A stretch of DNA of 64,000 nucleotides from Podospora pseudoanserina (taxonomy: Eukaryota > Ascomycota > Sordariomycetes > Sordariales > Podosporaceae): positions 2,790,001 through 2,854,000 of the forward strand of contig NC_085920.1 in NCBI RefSeq assembly GCF_035222485.1, written 5' to 3'. Below are positions 10,829 through 22,715 of this stretch, one piece after another (the stretch's first letter is position 1; the number at the start of each line of letters is the position of its first letter). A program made the translations under genes and the position numbers. The notes under the pieces were generated by a model. It was not told the origin of the DNA, made no database searches, and saw only the letters and a program-made list of their open reading frames with translations.

Positions 10829-12125
10829 TCAAGCAGAAGCACCGCTAATGAAGAACCACTTGTCAATGCTGGCGTCGATGGGAGCAGGGGGGAGCTCCTG
10901 GTTCTGGGGCAAGGGGGGGAGCTGGTCAGGGGAGACGCGGCTCTGGGAGTGGGCAACGGTGAGGTTGGTGGTGGCGATGCCACCGGCGGGGGCCTTGCCA
11001 GTGATGAGTTTCTCCCAGGCCTCGTTGCACTCGTGAACGACGTCCATGGCGTACCTTTGGCCCATTGTTAGCTCTCTACACCACCAAAAACAGCTTGACG
11101 GTCTAAATAAAAACCCACTTCTTGTTCTTGCACTCGCCAGTGAAAGCGAACTGGTTCTCGGGCTTTCCGTCAGGGATCTTGTAGATGCGGAACCACTCGT
11201 TAGTGGCCCGCAGAAGACCAGGGAGGTGGCGCTCGACATCCTCAACGTCGTTGAGCTTGGGAGCCAAGGGGTCGTTGACGTCAATGACAATGACCTTCCA
11301 GTCGGTCTCCTCCTCGTCCAAAAGAGCCATCACGCCGAGGACCTTGACCTGCTTGATCTGGCCGGTGTAGCCAACCAGCTCGCCGATCTCGCAGACGTCC
11401 AGCGGGTCGTTGTCGCCCTTGGCCTTGGTCTCGGGATGGACAACGTTGGGGTCCTCCCAGGTCTGTTATATCACACTTCAGCATGTATATTCTCAGGCAG
11501 CCGTTGGGCCACAACAACAACAACCAAATCATACCTGAGGGAAGGCACCATAGTTCCAGAGGTACCCCTTGTGGGGGAAGCAGTTGCGAACAAATCTGAG
11601 CTTGCCCTTCTTGACGTCCTGTTTGATGGGGTTGAGCAGCTCGTCCTTGGAGATCTCCTGCTTGGCGTTGGTCCAGCGGGGGATCTCAACAATCATGTTG
11701 AGGATGGTCTTCTCGGCGTTGGCATAGAGGGGGATGTCGTGGAAGGGGGAGACGGGGACGCCATCCTTCTCGATGTACACGCGGTGCTCGAGGGTGTAGG
11801 GGGCGCCGACCTTGCGGATGGAGTAGGCCATTTTGTCGAACGGTTGACTGCTGGTGGACGTGGAGAGGTGTCGGGCAATCTGGGCTGTCCGCACAAGAGG
11901 TTGTTGCGAGAAGGAGGTCGAGGGATTTGAAGGAGGGGCTCCTCTCCCAGCGGTGGAGGTGGGGAGACTGTGTGACGACAGCGAGCGGGCCTGTGATTGG
12001 CTCGGGCGGGGTTGCAGCTGCTGGTGTGGCGGCATGTTTGTAAAAGCAGTTTTCGAGGTTGGGAATATTCTCGCTACTCGAGCGGGTGACTGCTGCGTTT
12101 GCCGCAGCCGTTGGAGGGCCAACAT
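10829..12125 (-). CDS. IPP1: Soluble inorganic pyrophosphatase, with possible mitochondrial form
   Basis: A family I pyrophosphatase hydrolysing PPi to two phosphates. Core exons are 11831-11535, 11462-11119 and 11054-10829, with introns of 72 and 64 nt, giving a 288-aa enzyme from ATG 11831 ([19 protein letters not shown]). Diagnostic parts include [12 protein letters not shown], the metal-binding signature region in [12 protein letters not shown], and the usual fungal end [18 protein letters not shown]. The first exon stays open upstream. ATG 12125 would add 98 residues with no Asp or Glu until PFDK, rich in Arg, Ser and Gln, and carrying [10 protein letters not shown], which fits the R-x-(F/L/I)-x2-(S/T)-x4 two-step mitochondrial cleavage pattern. 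A single gene could therefore give a mitochondrial (386 aa) and a cytosolic (288 aa) form by choice of start. The enzyme call is firm; the long form is inferred. Confidence 0.93.
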
Positions 12126-12739
12126 GTGCAGAGGAGAACAGTCTTTGTTAACGTCAATCGTCAATGGGTTTCGATAGCCTTGTTGGCCGAGGTTCGTAGC
12201 TCGTTCCCTCGTAGCCCTGTAGCTCGTCACTCAAAGTGCCTCCCAAGAATTCTTTTGCTTTCCCGCGTCTCAGTGCCTAACCCAGTTCCGATTGACCGAC
12301 AAGTTGCGCCAACCCGGGAGCGGTATCGGCTGTGCAGCTCAGCTTCGGTAGCTCTCCCGACCTCTGGACGACTACCGGTGAGCTTAGCTTGATGTTGCTG
12401 AGGTGGAGCCAAGCAAAAAGATAACCCCGCCAGACCCCGTTGGGCTTGGCATGGAAGACCATGGTCACTTCCCCCTATTCAGCCCCTTTTTTGTCGAAAG
12501 TCATCAACAACATGCAAGGGAAATAGATATTATTCCAATAACAATTGATATACGCATCCAGGAAGAACAACTGAAACCCCTATCCCTGTTCCATCTCATC
12601 AACCCCTCTCATAAACACGCTGCCATTTCCATTCCTACTCCGAATTCCACCAAAAAACAGCCAGAAACACCCCTTGCATTGGAACAAACCCCAAAAGTAA
12701 AAGACACGCGTAATTATATCCACCCCATTTCTTTCCTCT
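12126..12739. other. Intergenic: pyrophosphatase 5' flank and Munc13-like 3' flank
   Basis: No credible gene. The pyrophosphatase frame stays open up to 12230, but there is no good reason to start beyond 12125. The rest is probably promoter sequence plus a 3' UTR. Confidence 0.55.
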
Positions 12740-15700
12740 TCATCGCTGCGGCAAATTATTCCTCCCATACAAGGCTCCTCCAAACGCTGGCCCATTATTC
12801 CACCCCTGGTGCACGCTCTGCCGCACAATATTCGCCGCCTGCTGCCTCGCCGCCATCCGCTCCTTTTGCCTCTGGCGCTCCTTGAGGTAGTTGACCGCCT
12901 CGGGCCTCATCCTCAGGATCCTCATGATCATATCATCGCTCGGATCCGCCTGCATCTCCTTCCGCTTCTCCTCTTTGGCTTTGCGCATCGTCCCCAGGTT
13001 GCGGCTCATCATGATACTCTTGCCGCGCCTGATCGTGCCCAAACTGCCAAAGCCTGCATTGGCCACACTGAGATGGTTTCCTCCCAGAGACGCCGGGGCC
13101 GAAAGACGATTCGGCAGGGCGGGGTGAGCTTGCTGCGCTTGGAGCTTAGCCCGCTCCATATTAGCCGCCACCATCCGCTCTGAAGTCCTGATCAGATTCT
13201 CTGTCGAGTCAAAGTAAAAGAAGTTGAGCGATGCCAGTTCGTGCCACTTAGGCGACTTGAGGACATCGGCCGGTACTCCCAATACTTCGCCCGTTTCGGG
13301 ATCCCTGACGTTGAAAAAGTTGAACAGGAGCTCGAGCCATCTGTAGACGACGTCCATCTCGGTCTGAGTGAGGGGCTTTTGGTTCGAGGGCTTGTCCGAC
13401 AGTGGAGGCACCAGCAGGTTCTCAATGGCAAGCAACACTTCCTTCCACAGTCGTGTCATGACCGCCATCATGGTGGCATCCGTCAGTGTTTGCTTCATGA
13501 TGGCAAAGTTCTCGTCAAAGTAGGTGAAGAGCGGCTGGAGAGCATTTTCGATCTCAGCTGCCGTTACTGGTGGCGCGCTAGCCTGCTTCTTCTTCCAAAG
13601 ACTGGCCATGGAAGCGGCAATTCCCTTGCTCAAGAGGTTCCGTAACGCTTCATGAGACAGCGAAGCGTTAATATGCATGGTAAGCTAGAGATTGTCAGCA
13701 TCCTCTTTGATCTTAACCTGCTTCTCTAGGCTCGTCTTACCTTGCTCGTGACCTTCCGCACCATATCTCTCTCCGTCCTCTTCAGATGCCTAAACGCCTT
13801 CCCAAAGTGAAACTGGATATCATCACGCTCACCTTCCATCGTCACCCTAAACAAGATCCTCCCCTGGGTATCAAGATCCAGCCAGAACTCCCTCGGCAAG
13901 TAATCACCAAAGTGTACCGGGTCCAGCTTAAGCGACGTCCGGCCCACAAAGTCGTGCTCGCCAAACATGTCATGGTCCCAAATAGTGGCAATGACGTTCA
14001 GCGCCCCCGACACAGTGATGTCAACCGACTCGTCCCACCGCGGGTTCAGCGTCCGGGGAATCACCCTCGTCTTCGCCAGACGCTTCTGATACTCATCACA
14101 AAGCACCACATACGGATCACTAGTCCCGTTCGGGTCGCACGCCTTCAGGTCCTCACCCTCGACGATCTTAATCGTAAACACGTAGTGAGCCGGCCGCTTG
14201 ACCATCTGCTTAGGACCGTCAACCTCATCCAGCACCTCCGCGCAGCGATCAACATTCATCAGCTTCTCCAGCTTATCGAGCGCCTGCATGGCATACTCGA
14301 TATTGTTGAACTTGACAAAAGACTGCAAACCAAAGACATCATTAGCAAACTCCCCCCATCAACAACCTTGATCGCAAAAGAGAAAAAAACTGACCTCGGG
14401 ATAAAACTGAAAAGGCTCAACCCTCTCCTTCGTATTCCACGCCTCCTTCGCATACTGAAAAAACTTCTCCTGCGCCGTCCTCTCCCTGGCCGCCTCCTGC
14501 GCGCTCTGCCTATCCATCTCCCTCGCAAACTGCAGCTCAACAATCTCACAATACCTCCCAATCCCCGCCGCAAATGCCTTGGCCAAACTCGTCATAAACC
14601 TCGCCAAATGCACCTCATCGTTCCACCCCAGTTGATAAACCTGATCGACCGTCTGGTTAAACAGCGTAAAAGTGTCAATGATCGAATGACTGTGCCTCTC
14701 CTCATCAGTCGGGATATCCCCCTCATGTCTCACCCTAACCTTGAACTGATCCTGCTTGATAGCCGACTCGACAAACTGCGTCATCTTTTCCTCCGCATTC
14801 TGAATCCACCTCCACACAAACCCTTCCAGCAAGCTCTCAATGTGAAACGCAAAAGGCTTGTCAGGCAGCGACTCGAGATGAATCTTTCGGATCTCGACCA
14901 GCTCCTTGTACAAGTCGAACCCGTCCTGCAGGTCAATCTCGACGTTCTGCTGCTTCGCCATGTCCAGCACCCGCTTGATGATCTCGTGCGTGTCCTCCTC
15001 GAAACTGGGGAACGTGGTCTCGACGAGGACCTTGAACGGGCTGACGCCCATCACTTCCGGGTTCTTGCGGTACCGCTTCTTGATCTTCTCTGCCAGCCCG
15101 ACCACGGCCTTTCCGAGGTTGACCACGTTGGCAAAGTCCCACTCTTGCTGGTTCCGAGGGATGTGCACATCCAAGAACCCCCTGTACGCATCACCCGCCG
15201 CTTCGCGCAGGCCGTTTTCGAGCTGTTGAGAAAACTCTGCCTCGTCCTCCGGCCGTTGGGAGAAGGCAGGATCGTTGTAGATGTGGTTCATGAGCAAGGC
15301 CATTACGACACCGACAGAGGGAGGTTTGGGGGCGTAGCACTGGCACAAGAGAGTGTAAAGCTCCCGCAGGAGGGCCTCGTGTAGATCTCGCAGTGCCTGT
15401 TGGTAGCCCGCAAAATCGACCATCGTCCACTTGCTGGACTCAATCTCACTGAGGCTCGAGGTAAACAGATAGATAGGAGGCACCTTCTTCGGCTCCGGTT
15501 GGGGTTCCTTGACAAAGTCCAGATAAGTGTACAGCTGCTCCGCAGTGATCTCCGTATCGAGAAACTTGCGAGTCGCAACCTCAATGAGAACCACATGGCG
15601 GGTGAATTGTGGAATCCGCCATCGAACCGCCAGTTCTACGAGAAGATCGTTGGATTCCTCGTTCAGCGGTGAGGAAGGATCCGCGGCGTGCATCTCATCG

Positions 15701-16962
15701 TAGGATAAAACATACTGAGTGATGATCTTGTAGACAGCACGGGGATCCTGCGGGATGAAAGTATAACTTGGCTCATCCACGCTCCGTATGCTGCTCGTAT
15801 CCTCAAGCGAGAGCGACCCAAAGCTAAATGACGGGTCGAAGCCAGTAACAGGAGATCCGGGATCATTGTTGGACAGCATCCTCCCCAGGTCCGCATAGGC
15901 CTGATCTTCATACATGGACGTTGGACGCGCCGAGAGCACATTGTCGTTCCCAGCACCAGACCCTCCTTTCAAATCCGGTCGAACGCTCAAGAGCTCGGAA
16001 AAAATCTTTGCCAAATGGGGGCCTTCCTGCCGCCTCCATTCTTCAAAGGCCTCGTTCACATCGAAATCCGACTTCCGCAGCGTCCCCGCCATTCCTGCCG
16101 AGAGCCTGAATTGGTACCCCTTGAAATCCTTCAAAGCATTGTCCTCGGTCCAGCTCGACATATTCCTGTCAATGTCACTCTGTACCTGGGAATTGGTCAC
16201 CCCGAATATCTTGGCAACCGTCTGGACCATCAACATGTCCTTGACCTCGTAGGTCAGCGGTATATCCTTTTCCACATACTTGTGCTCCTCCTGCCCAGTA
16301 TCCAAATACAAGTTTTGGTCATTCGTCATCAGCTTCTTCTCCAGCGTATTCAGGCGTGCAATAAGGTCCGACTTCTCACTCCCCAGGTCCTTGAGGATAC
16401 TGCTCAGCAACCTAATAAACATGGCCAGATGCCTGTCCACCATGTATTTCCAAGAATGATCATCCGGGGCCTTTCCACGCCCTTGGGCCTTGGTCGCGGC
16501 CGAGTAAAAGATCAGCACCAGAGGCTCAACTTTCCGATCCTTGTCAATCGACTTCTGAAAGTCCTTGGCGGTGAAGGCAGTGTACGCCTCCGCAAAGGTT
16601 CTCTTGACAGCAGCATCGCTGAAGCCGGGCAGCCTCTCGATCCCCTGCAGCACACCGGACATCCGTCTCTCCAGAAACTGGCGGAACGCGTGGGGGAGCT
16701 TGATAGAGGCCGACCCGGTCAAGTCCTTCATCAGCTCCGACATGCTCGAGGTATGCGCCCTCGGGGGCGGCTTCGGCGTGTTGACATATTCCTTTCTCTT
16801 CTTGCGCGGCTGGAGGAGGTAGTTCAAAAAGGCGATGCGCAGGGCGAAGGAGTACGCATCGTCGTAGCTGATTGTCGGCGCGCGGGCTCTCGACGGTGCT
16901 CGACCGAGGCTGCCAACCCGGCGGTTGGTTTGGGAGTACGAGGCTCGCGAGGCGTGCGACAT
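12740..16962 (-). CDS. Munc13/UNC-13-like C2 and MHD domain protein
   Basis: Related to fungal proteins such as fission yeast Ync13, which link Munc13-type domains to exocytosis and cell-wall work. Exons are 16962-14395, 14322-13741 and 13684-12740; introns are 72 and 56 nt and all junctions keep frame, giving 1364 aa. Residues 1-856 form the helical MUN/MHD1-like part. Residues ~895-1015 are a C2 domain with the typical run VFTIKIVEGEDLKACDPNGT, SDPYVVL, TLNPRWDE and IWDHDMFGEHDFVG, including the acidic residues expected for calcium or lipid binding. Residues ~1050-1250 resemble MHD2, so the C2 domain sits between the two helical regions. The C-terminal ~110 residues are basic and partly disordered. 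It is divergent with the ArfGAP gene. The domain call is firm; the cellular role is inferred from relatives. Confidence 0.9.
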
Positions 16963-19130
16963 GATGATGGGAACTCGTGGTAGCGAACGGGTTCACGTAT
17001 ATTCGGGGGGGTGAACGGCGGTGGCAGTCGGCTGATAAGTCAAGCCCGCCCCGGCATGGCGGTTTCGAAGCCCGACCAAAATGATAACTAAGTCTCGCCG
17101 CGATGAGTTTGCGGTACTGCAGAGAGTAGTCTGGCAATGTCCGGGGGCCCAAAAGTCAATCGCACGAGGGTTCGGTCCAGTATAGAAACGAGTATCGGCG
17201 CGTGCGGCAGACGGCGAGAACAAGTCGGGGTTTTTGTTGTTGCTCGTGTGGCCTGGCGTGTTGAAGTGAAGGGAGGTTGCTGTGTGGTTGGATTCAGAAA
17301 CGTCATAGCCGCCCGCCCAAGCATGAGACGCCCCTATAATAAAGGGAACCGCAGCAGAACTGGGGGTTGTTAGGTAGCTGGATTTGGGCCGTAGCTCCCA
17401 CTAGCTGACCAGCATGTTGGGTGTTACCTAGGACCTAACACCCTGTCCTTGCTGGCATTAAATTCCCGTAATGGTGAGATATCCAATCCTACATGAATCA
17501 CACTGAGTAGGTAGCCTGGAGCATACACAGCTTCTGCCAGCGGCAACTATTTTGCTTTGCTGTCAGCGCTACTGGGTTTTAACAAAGCTGTTCATCAGTC
17601 CTGCCAGCTGAAGCTTTAGTGTCAAAGTCAAACAGTTGTACCCCTCATTTTTGCCTTCTTGGGGTTCGCTGCTAGCTTCCTCGCTGATCACTTGATACGT
17701 CAAGCAACTCTCCCTTGCAGACAAAGAGTTACAGATAGTCCCCGGACCTACGACATATGGAGGACCTGTATCTGGCTTGGAGTCTCTCCCAGCTCTTCGG
17801 CGGTTGTTCTAGACCAGGCCAGCTCGCGAGGCTGGAACCTCGTCTCTCTTTCATTAGCTCAAAATAGAGACCACCATCGGAAGAGGGCTGTGTGGCTCTC
17901 ACGTGGCTGGCTTTGTCTGTCAAGCTCGTTGCCCCGCTTTTTAGCCTCTGTTCTCCAAGCCCGTCCCCTGGCTGTCAACCTGCAACTGCATCTTGGATGG
18001 ATCAGATGCCAGTCAAAGGAGAACCCACTCTTTACGAAGTACCTCGAGGTGTATTCTTTTCGTGAATTTCGAAGTGTCTCGCAGTTTTCATGGCTAAGAG
18101 ATGGAAAACCGCCTGTTCTCATCAACGTATATATACGGCAGCTGATCACTACGACCTCACGAGCACTTCGTATTAAGTGCTATTATCATTATAGTGCGGG
18201 AGGGGCCTCTGGACCTCTGACATCATATGCAACTGTTCATCGGTGGTCAACGATCGGGGCCCGGTGGCCAAGGGCGCGGGTCAACCCAACGGCAACGCTG
18301 AAAATAATATGCCCCGTCTCGTGGTCCCGAAGAGGCACAGAAGTCTCACGTCTCAGCTTCCAGGGGCAACGTGTTCGTGCGACTCTGAACCGAAGCCCCT
18401 GCCAGTGAAGACTTGGTGGACGTGTGAAAGTCGTGACACGGACCATCACATGGCTTGGCGAGCAGATGACGTTCGTGAGGGTGATACACATATCCCGTAA
18501 AGGATCACCGAGAGACAGAGCAGGTGAAGTGGTGCCTGGTGTAGGCAGGCAAAGATACCGAGGCAGTATACCTAACCACTTTGGAGTTGAAATATGTAAC
18601 GGGCCATGTCCCGTGTCTGGGCAAGTACCTGCAGCAACAACGACCCGGACAACCTTCTCCGTGTAAAAACCGCCTTTGTTTCCGATGGAAGAAATTGTCG
18701 AATCTCGAGGGGTAGCAAATCATATCTTTGTTTCTCTCTAAATGGTACCTGGGGGGGCACCAACCTAGTCCCGTGGGCCGTGGACTGAAGGTGGCCGTTG
18801 AGCTGGTAGGAAGTAGTTGGTCATACAGAGGGGCCGATCCGTACCTCCGGGGGTGTGCGGTTCCAGGTTGCAGGGTTTCAGAGACATCTCATGCTGCGTG
18901 CGCGGCGTCCCTTCCGACCCAGACCCCCAGACCCCAGTGAACTAGTGGAAGGCAACCCCGCCGCGCCGCTGAGAGCCGCTGCCGCCAAACTTCGTTTGGA
19001 TTTCCATCCACCATTCCTGTCCTCGCAATACCTACCGGCCGACTGTTTCCCAGCTTCCTGTCGACACCGCAGCCCCTTTACACATTTCGCATGATTAGCG
19101 GCGCCCGCTCCCAGCACTCCCACCGTCACG
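16963..19130. promoter_or_regulatory. Divergent intergenic region, Munc13-like / ArfGAP
   Basis: A 2.2-kb gap between divergent genes. The longest frame (about 250 codons from 17659) has no family resemblance and overlaps open frames on the other strand, so I reject it. One CACGTG hexamer lies at 17900-17905. I saw no tRNA or other structured RNA. Confidence 0.5.
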
Positions 19131-22100
19131 ATGGGCAACGTCAGCAGCTCTCCCGAAGAGGGCGCATCGCTCTATCTTAGAGACCAGAACAGATGTAGGT
19201 TCCTCTTGTCTTGCTTGACCAACAGCAGCCACGTTCGCCCCTGTCTTGCGCCAAACACCTGTGTAAACACTTCTTGCTAACTGCTTTCTCTTCTCAGTAT
19301 CTATTTCTTCAGTCGTAATAACTAGCCCCAGAAAACGCACTTCAATAAACATAGTCCCGAATGCATATCCTGCGACCAGAATATCCGCAATGCGGCCGTC
19401 TGGCGACAATGGTCCTGTCGATTTTGTCCTGGTTCGCGCCCCTTTTCCATGATATAAGCTTGCCATTATGGACCTGGCTGACTTGGGTTTGCCTATAGGA
19501 CCCAGAATCGATCAGCTCTGCAGCCGGTCCGGCCTTCTTGTTGAAGCTCAACAACGAAGACGACCTCGTCTTCACCTTCACCTTCGTCCTCCGCAGATCG
19601 CAGCAGCTCGTTCGAAGTCCCTCAGGAAGTGCTGATACCGTAGCTCCTGTCGATACAAATATCCAAGGGCTTACCTTTGTGTATGCTCCAACGGCCCGCG
19701 AAGTTGAGAACTTGGTTACTCGAGAATTCCACGCCGATCCAAACCTGCACAAGAACCCCAATGTCGAGCTTGTCGGAACATATTCAACAGAGGGAAGTCC
19801 CTCGGTAACATTTGACTGGACTTGGAAATGGAAGCCACCAAAGCACAACGAGGATAAAGGAGGCGGTTGGCGAAACTCATGCACTGTGCGTGCTCTCACA
19901 ACGCTTTGCCATATTGGAGGGTGCTAACGAGGCTCCCCTAGTTTGTCGAGTACGACCAGCGCGCACACCGACTGGAACCCCTGGCTATATTTTCTTTCTA
20001 TGTGGCCAGTAAGTCTTATGTTTTCGCGGTATCATATCTATCACGGGGCTGCGGCTTACATCTCCAGACACATCGCCTTACCTGAGCCAACCAAGCTCCC
20101 CAATACCACCCATTCTGCTGAGCGCTCCACCAAAGGTCCGCGTAGTGTCTTCACAATCGGTCGAAGCTCGAATCAGTCCAGTGCCGGAGCTCGAAGAGCT
20201 AGTCTCTCCACTCACCATATCTCATGAACCGTTGCCTGCGCCTTCTCCGGCACCAACCCAACAAAAGGAGCAAATCAAGGTCGACTGCCCACGCCCCGGT
20301 GAGGATATGTCAGTTTCCGATGATGGTCCCGTTTTCCGAGCAACCATGAAGGCTCTCGAGCAAAAGACAGGCAATATGCGATCACAGATGAAGCGTTTGA
20401 TCAAGAAGGCCGAAAATGTCCATGCTGCGCAACTGGAGGCCAACGATGCATTTGCGGCTTTCATGGAAGCCTTGAAAGACGTGTCCTCAACCAACGCAAA
20501 CGCCGTCAAGCCAGCCATTGAGCACTACTTTGACAAGATCGCCCGCGAGATTTTATCATATGAGCGGCAGAACACGGCGAATATACAAAGGATTGTCATT
20601 GAACCGATGAGCAAGTTATACCAGATCGACATCAAACAGGCCGAATCCAAGAAGCGGGATTTCGAAGAGGAAAGTAAAGACTTTTACGCCTATGTCAGCC
20701 GCTACCTCGGCCAGAGACACGATTCCGTCAAGGCGAAACAGAGCGACACCAAGTACCAGACCAAACGGAAGAATTTCGAACTAAAACGTTTTGACTATTC
20801 CTCGTTTATGCAGGATCTATCTGGCGGGCGCAAGGAACAGGAAATTCTTTCGCATCTTACCAAATATGCCGATGCCCAGGCCAGGTGCTTTCTCAACACT
20901 TCAAAGAAGATTGAAGACTTACTGCCACAGCTCGAAGCACTATCCACCGAAGTTTTGGAGGCGGATAAGGAGTATCAGTATCAGCGCCGGGAACGCGAGG
21001 AGAAGAGAAGACTGCTCGAGAAGAGCAATCTTAACTACAATGAACCAGACATTCAACCTCCGCTCACCTCGGCCGGGCCGCGAGAGGGGGGTGCTCCCAA
21101 TGGAAACCCAGTCAATTCTGACTCTGAGCTCGGTCGTGCGAATAGTACCGGCTCCCAGCTCAAACCAGCCTCGTCAGGAAACATGGGTGCCTCTCCTGCG
21201 GACCTGACGAGGTCTCCTGGGAGCCTGACGCAACATGTCGTGGGTAGCCCCCAACAAAATGCTAAATTCAAGGGAATCCGCGACCTTGAGGAACGCGATC
21301 CTGGGCACATAGCGCAGCTTGAAAAGGAGACCTCCAACCGCAAGGAAGGCCTCCTGTGGGCCTTGAACAGGCCAGGTGGACATGTAGATCCACGAAATCT
21401 CAACAAGCAGGGCTGGCACAAGTACGTTGACCCACACTATCCCATCAATATTACAATACACTGACACTCTCCGAGATTCTGGATTGTCCTGGACCAAGGC
21501 AAGTTGTCCGAGTATAGCAACTGGAAACAGAGGCTTGACCTCCACATGGATCCGATCGATTTGCGTCTGGCATCAGTACGAGAGGCAAGGAATGCGGAAC
21601 GCCGGTTCTGCTTCGAAGTCATCACGCCACATTTCAAGCGCGTTTATCAAGCAACATCTGAAGAAGATATGAATAGTTGGATCATGGCTATCAATAATGC
21701 ATTACAGAGCGCTGTTGAAGGTCGCTCTTTTAAGGACAGACCGCCATCAACAGCCCCCGGCGACTCAAGCTTCAGCGGTATGGACTTTGGCTCGATGTTT
21801 GTTGGCAAAAGTCCGTCCCTCTCGCACGGCAACCATCACAACTCTGGGGGGATCCCAACCCGGCGCACGACTGTCGGCGCCCGCCCAGCGACGGCGCGCA
21901 GCAGCAGCTTTGAGGAACGGCCAGACAGGCTCCTCCAGCTACTCCGGGACAACGATCAGGGCAACTCGTGGTGTGCCGACTGTGGTTCGAGCAACAAGGT
22001 CGAATGGGTCTCGCTCAACCTGGCAATCATTGTTTGCATCGAGTGCAGCGGCATCCACCGGTCCCTCGGGACGCACATCAGCAAGATTCGATCCCTCACC

Positions 22101-22715
22101 CTCGACACCACCTCGTTCACGCCCGACATTATCGAGCTGCTGTTTCTTGTAGGCAACAGGGTGTCCAACATGGTGTTTGAAGCCAAGCTGGACCCTGCCA
22201 TGAAACTCACCGCCCAGGCGACCCGTGAGCAAAGACTCAAGTTCATCACGTCAAAATACGTCGACAGGGCGTTTGTCGAGCCCATTTCCACCACGCTGTC
22301 ACGCTTCGCCACGGCAGATGAGACGCTCTTGGCTGCGATCAAGAGGAACGAAATCCAGCAGGTCATTTACGCCCTTGCCCTCAAGGCTAACCCGAACGTC
22401 ACGGACAAGTCCCGCGGCACGCACGCGGTGTATCTGGCGTTGGCGGCGGCTGACCCAGCGCCAATGTCGCCGCCTGTCACGCCTGGTCCGTCACCGACGG
22501 TGGACAAGCTTATCCCCTTCCCCATCGCGGAGCTGCTTGTGCAGAACGGGGCCGAGATTCCGGCGGAGATGCCCCAGATTCCGCTGAGCCATGCTGCGCA
22601 GGGGTATATTGAGCTGAAGAGGGGGAGGAAGGCGGCGATTGAGGCTTCGGGGGCAGGAGGGGCAGGAGGGGGTCGTATGATGGGGTTGGTTCCTTGCCGG
22701 CGGGGTCGACGTTGA
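19131..22715 (+). CDS. BAR-PH-ArfGAP protein (ACAP/Csx2-like)
   Basis: A GTPase-activating protein for Arf, likely acting on curved Golgi, endosome or plasma membranes. Exons are 19131-19194, 19298-19431, 19499-19885, 19942-20008, 20068-21421 and 21476-22715; the second donor is an unusual GTTCGC. Reading frame gives 1081 aa. MGNVSS fits an N-myristoylation signal. A BAR-like coiled coil lies at ~residues 290-510 (exon 5), a PH domain starts at FWIVLDQGKLSEY and ends near SWIMAINNAL, and the ArfGAP zinc finger follows (WCADC, then IVCIECSGIHRSLG, with the catalytic Arg in GIHR). An ankyrin-like stretch follows (NPNVTDKSRGTHAVYLAL). The present frame ends in a basic, unlikely tail at 22715. 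One extra G in the G5 run at 22668-22672 would give a tail ending RLAKSPIPER at 22813, so the true end is probably 22813. Confidence 0.9.

Noticed and set aside
11046-11930. 294-codon plus-strand frame opposite pyrophosphatase
   Set aside because: It crosses two pyrophosphatase introns and is explained as antisense shadow.
13786-15384. 532-codon plus-strand frame opposite the Munc13-like gene
   Set aside because: Its sequence is the antisense of a clear C2/MUN coding region with biased third positions and has no domain.
17659-18408. 249-codon frame between the Munc13-like and ArfGAP genes
   Set aside because: No domain or natural composition, and competing frames on the other strand.
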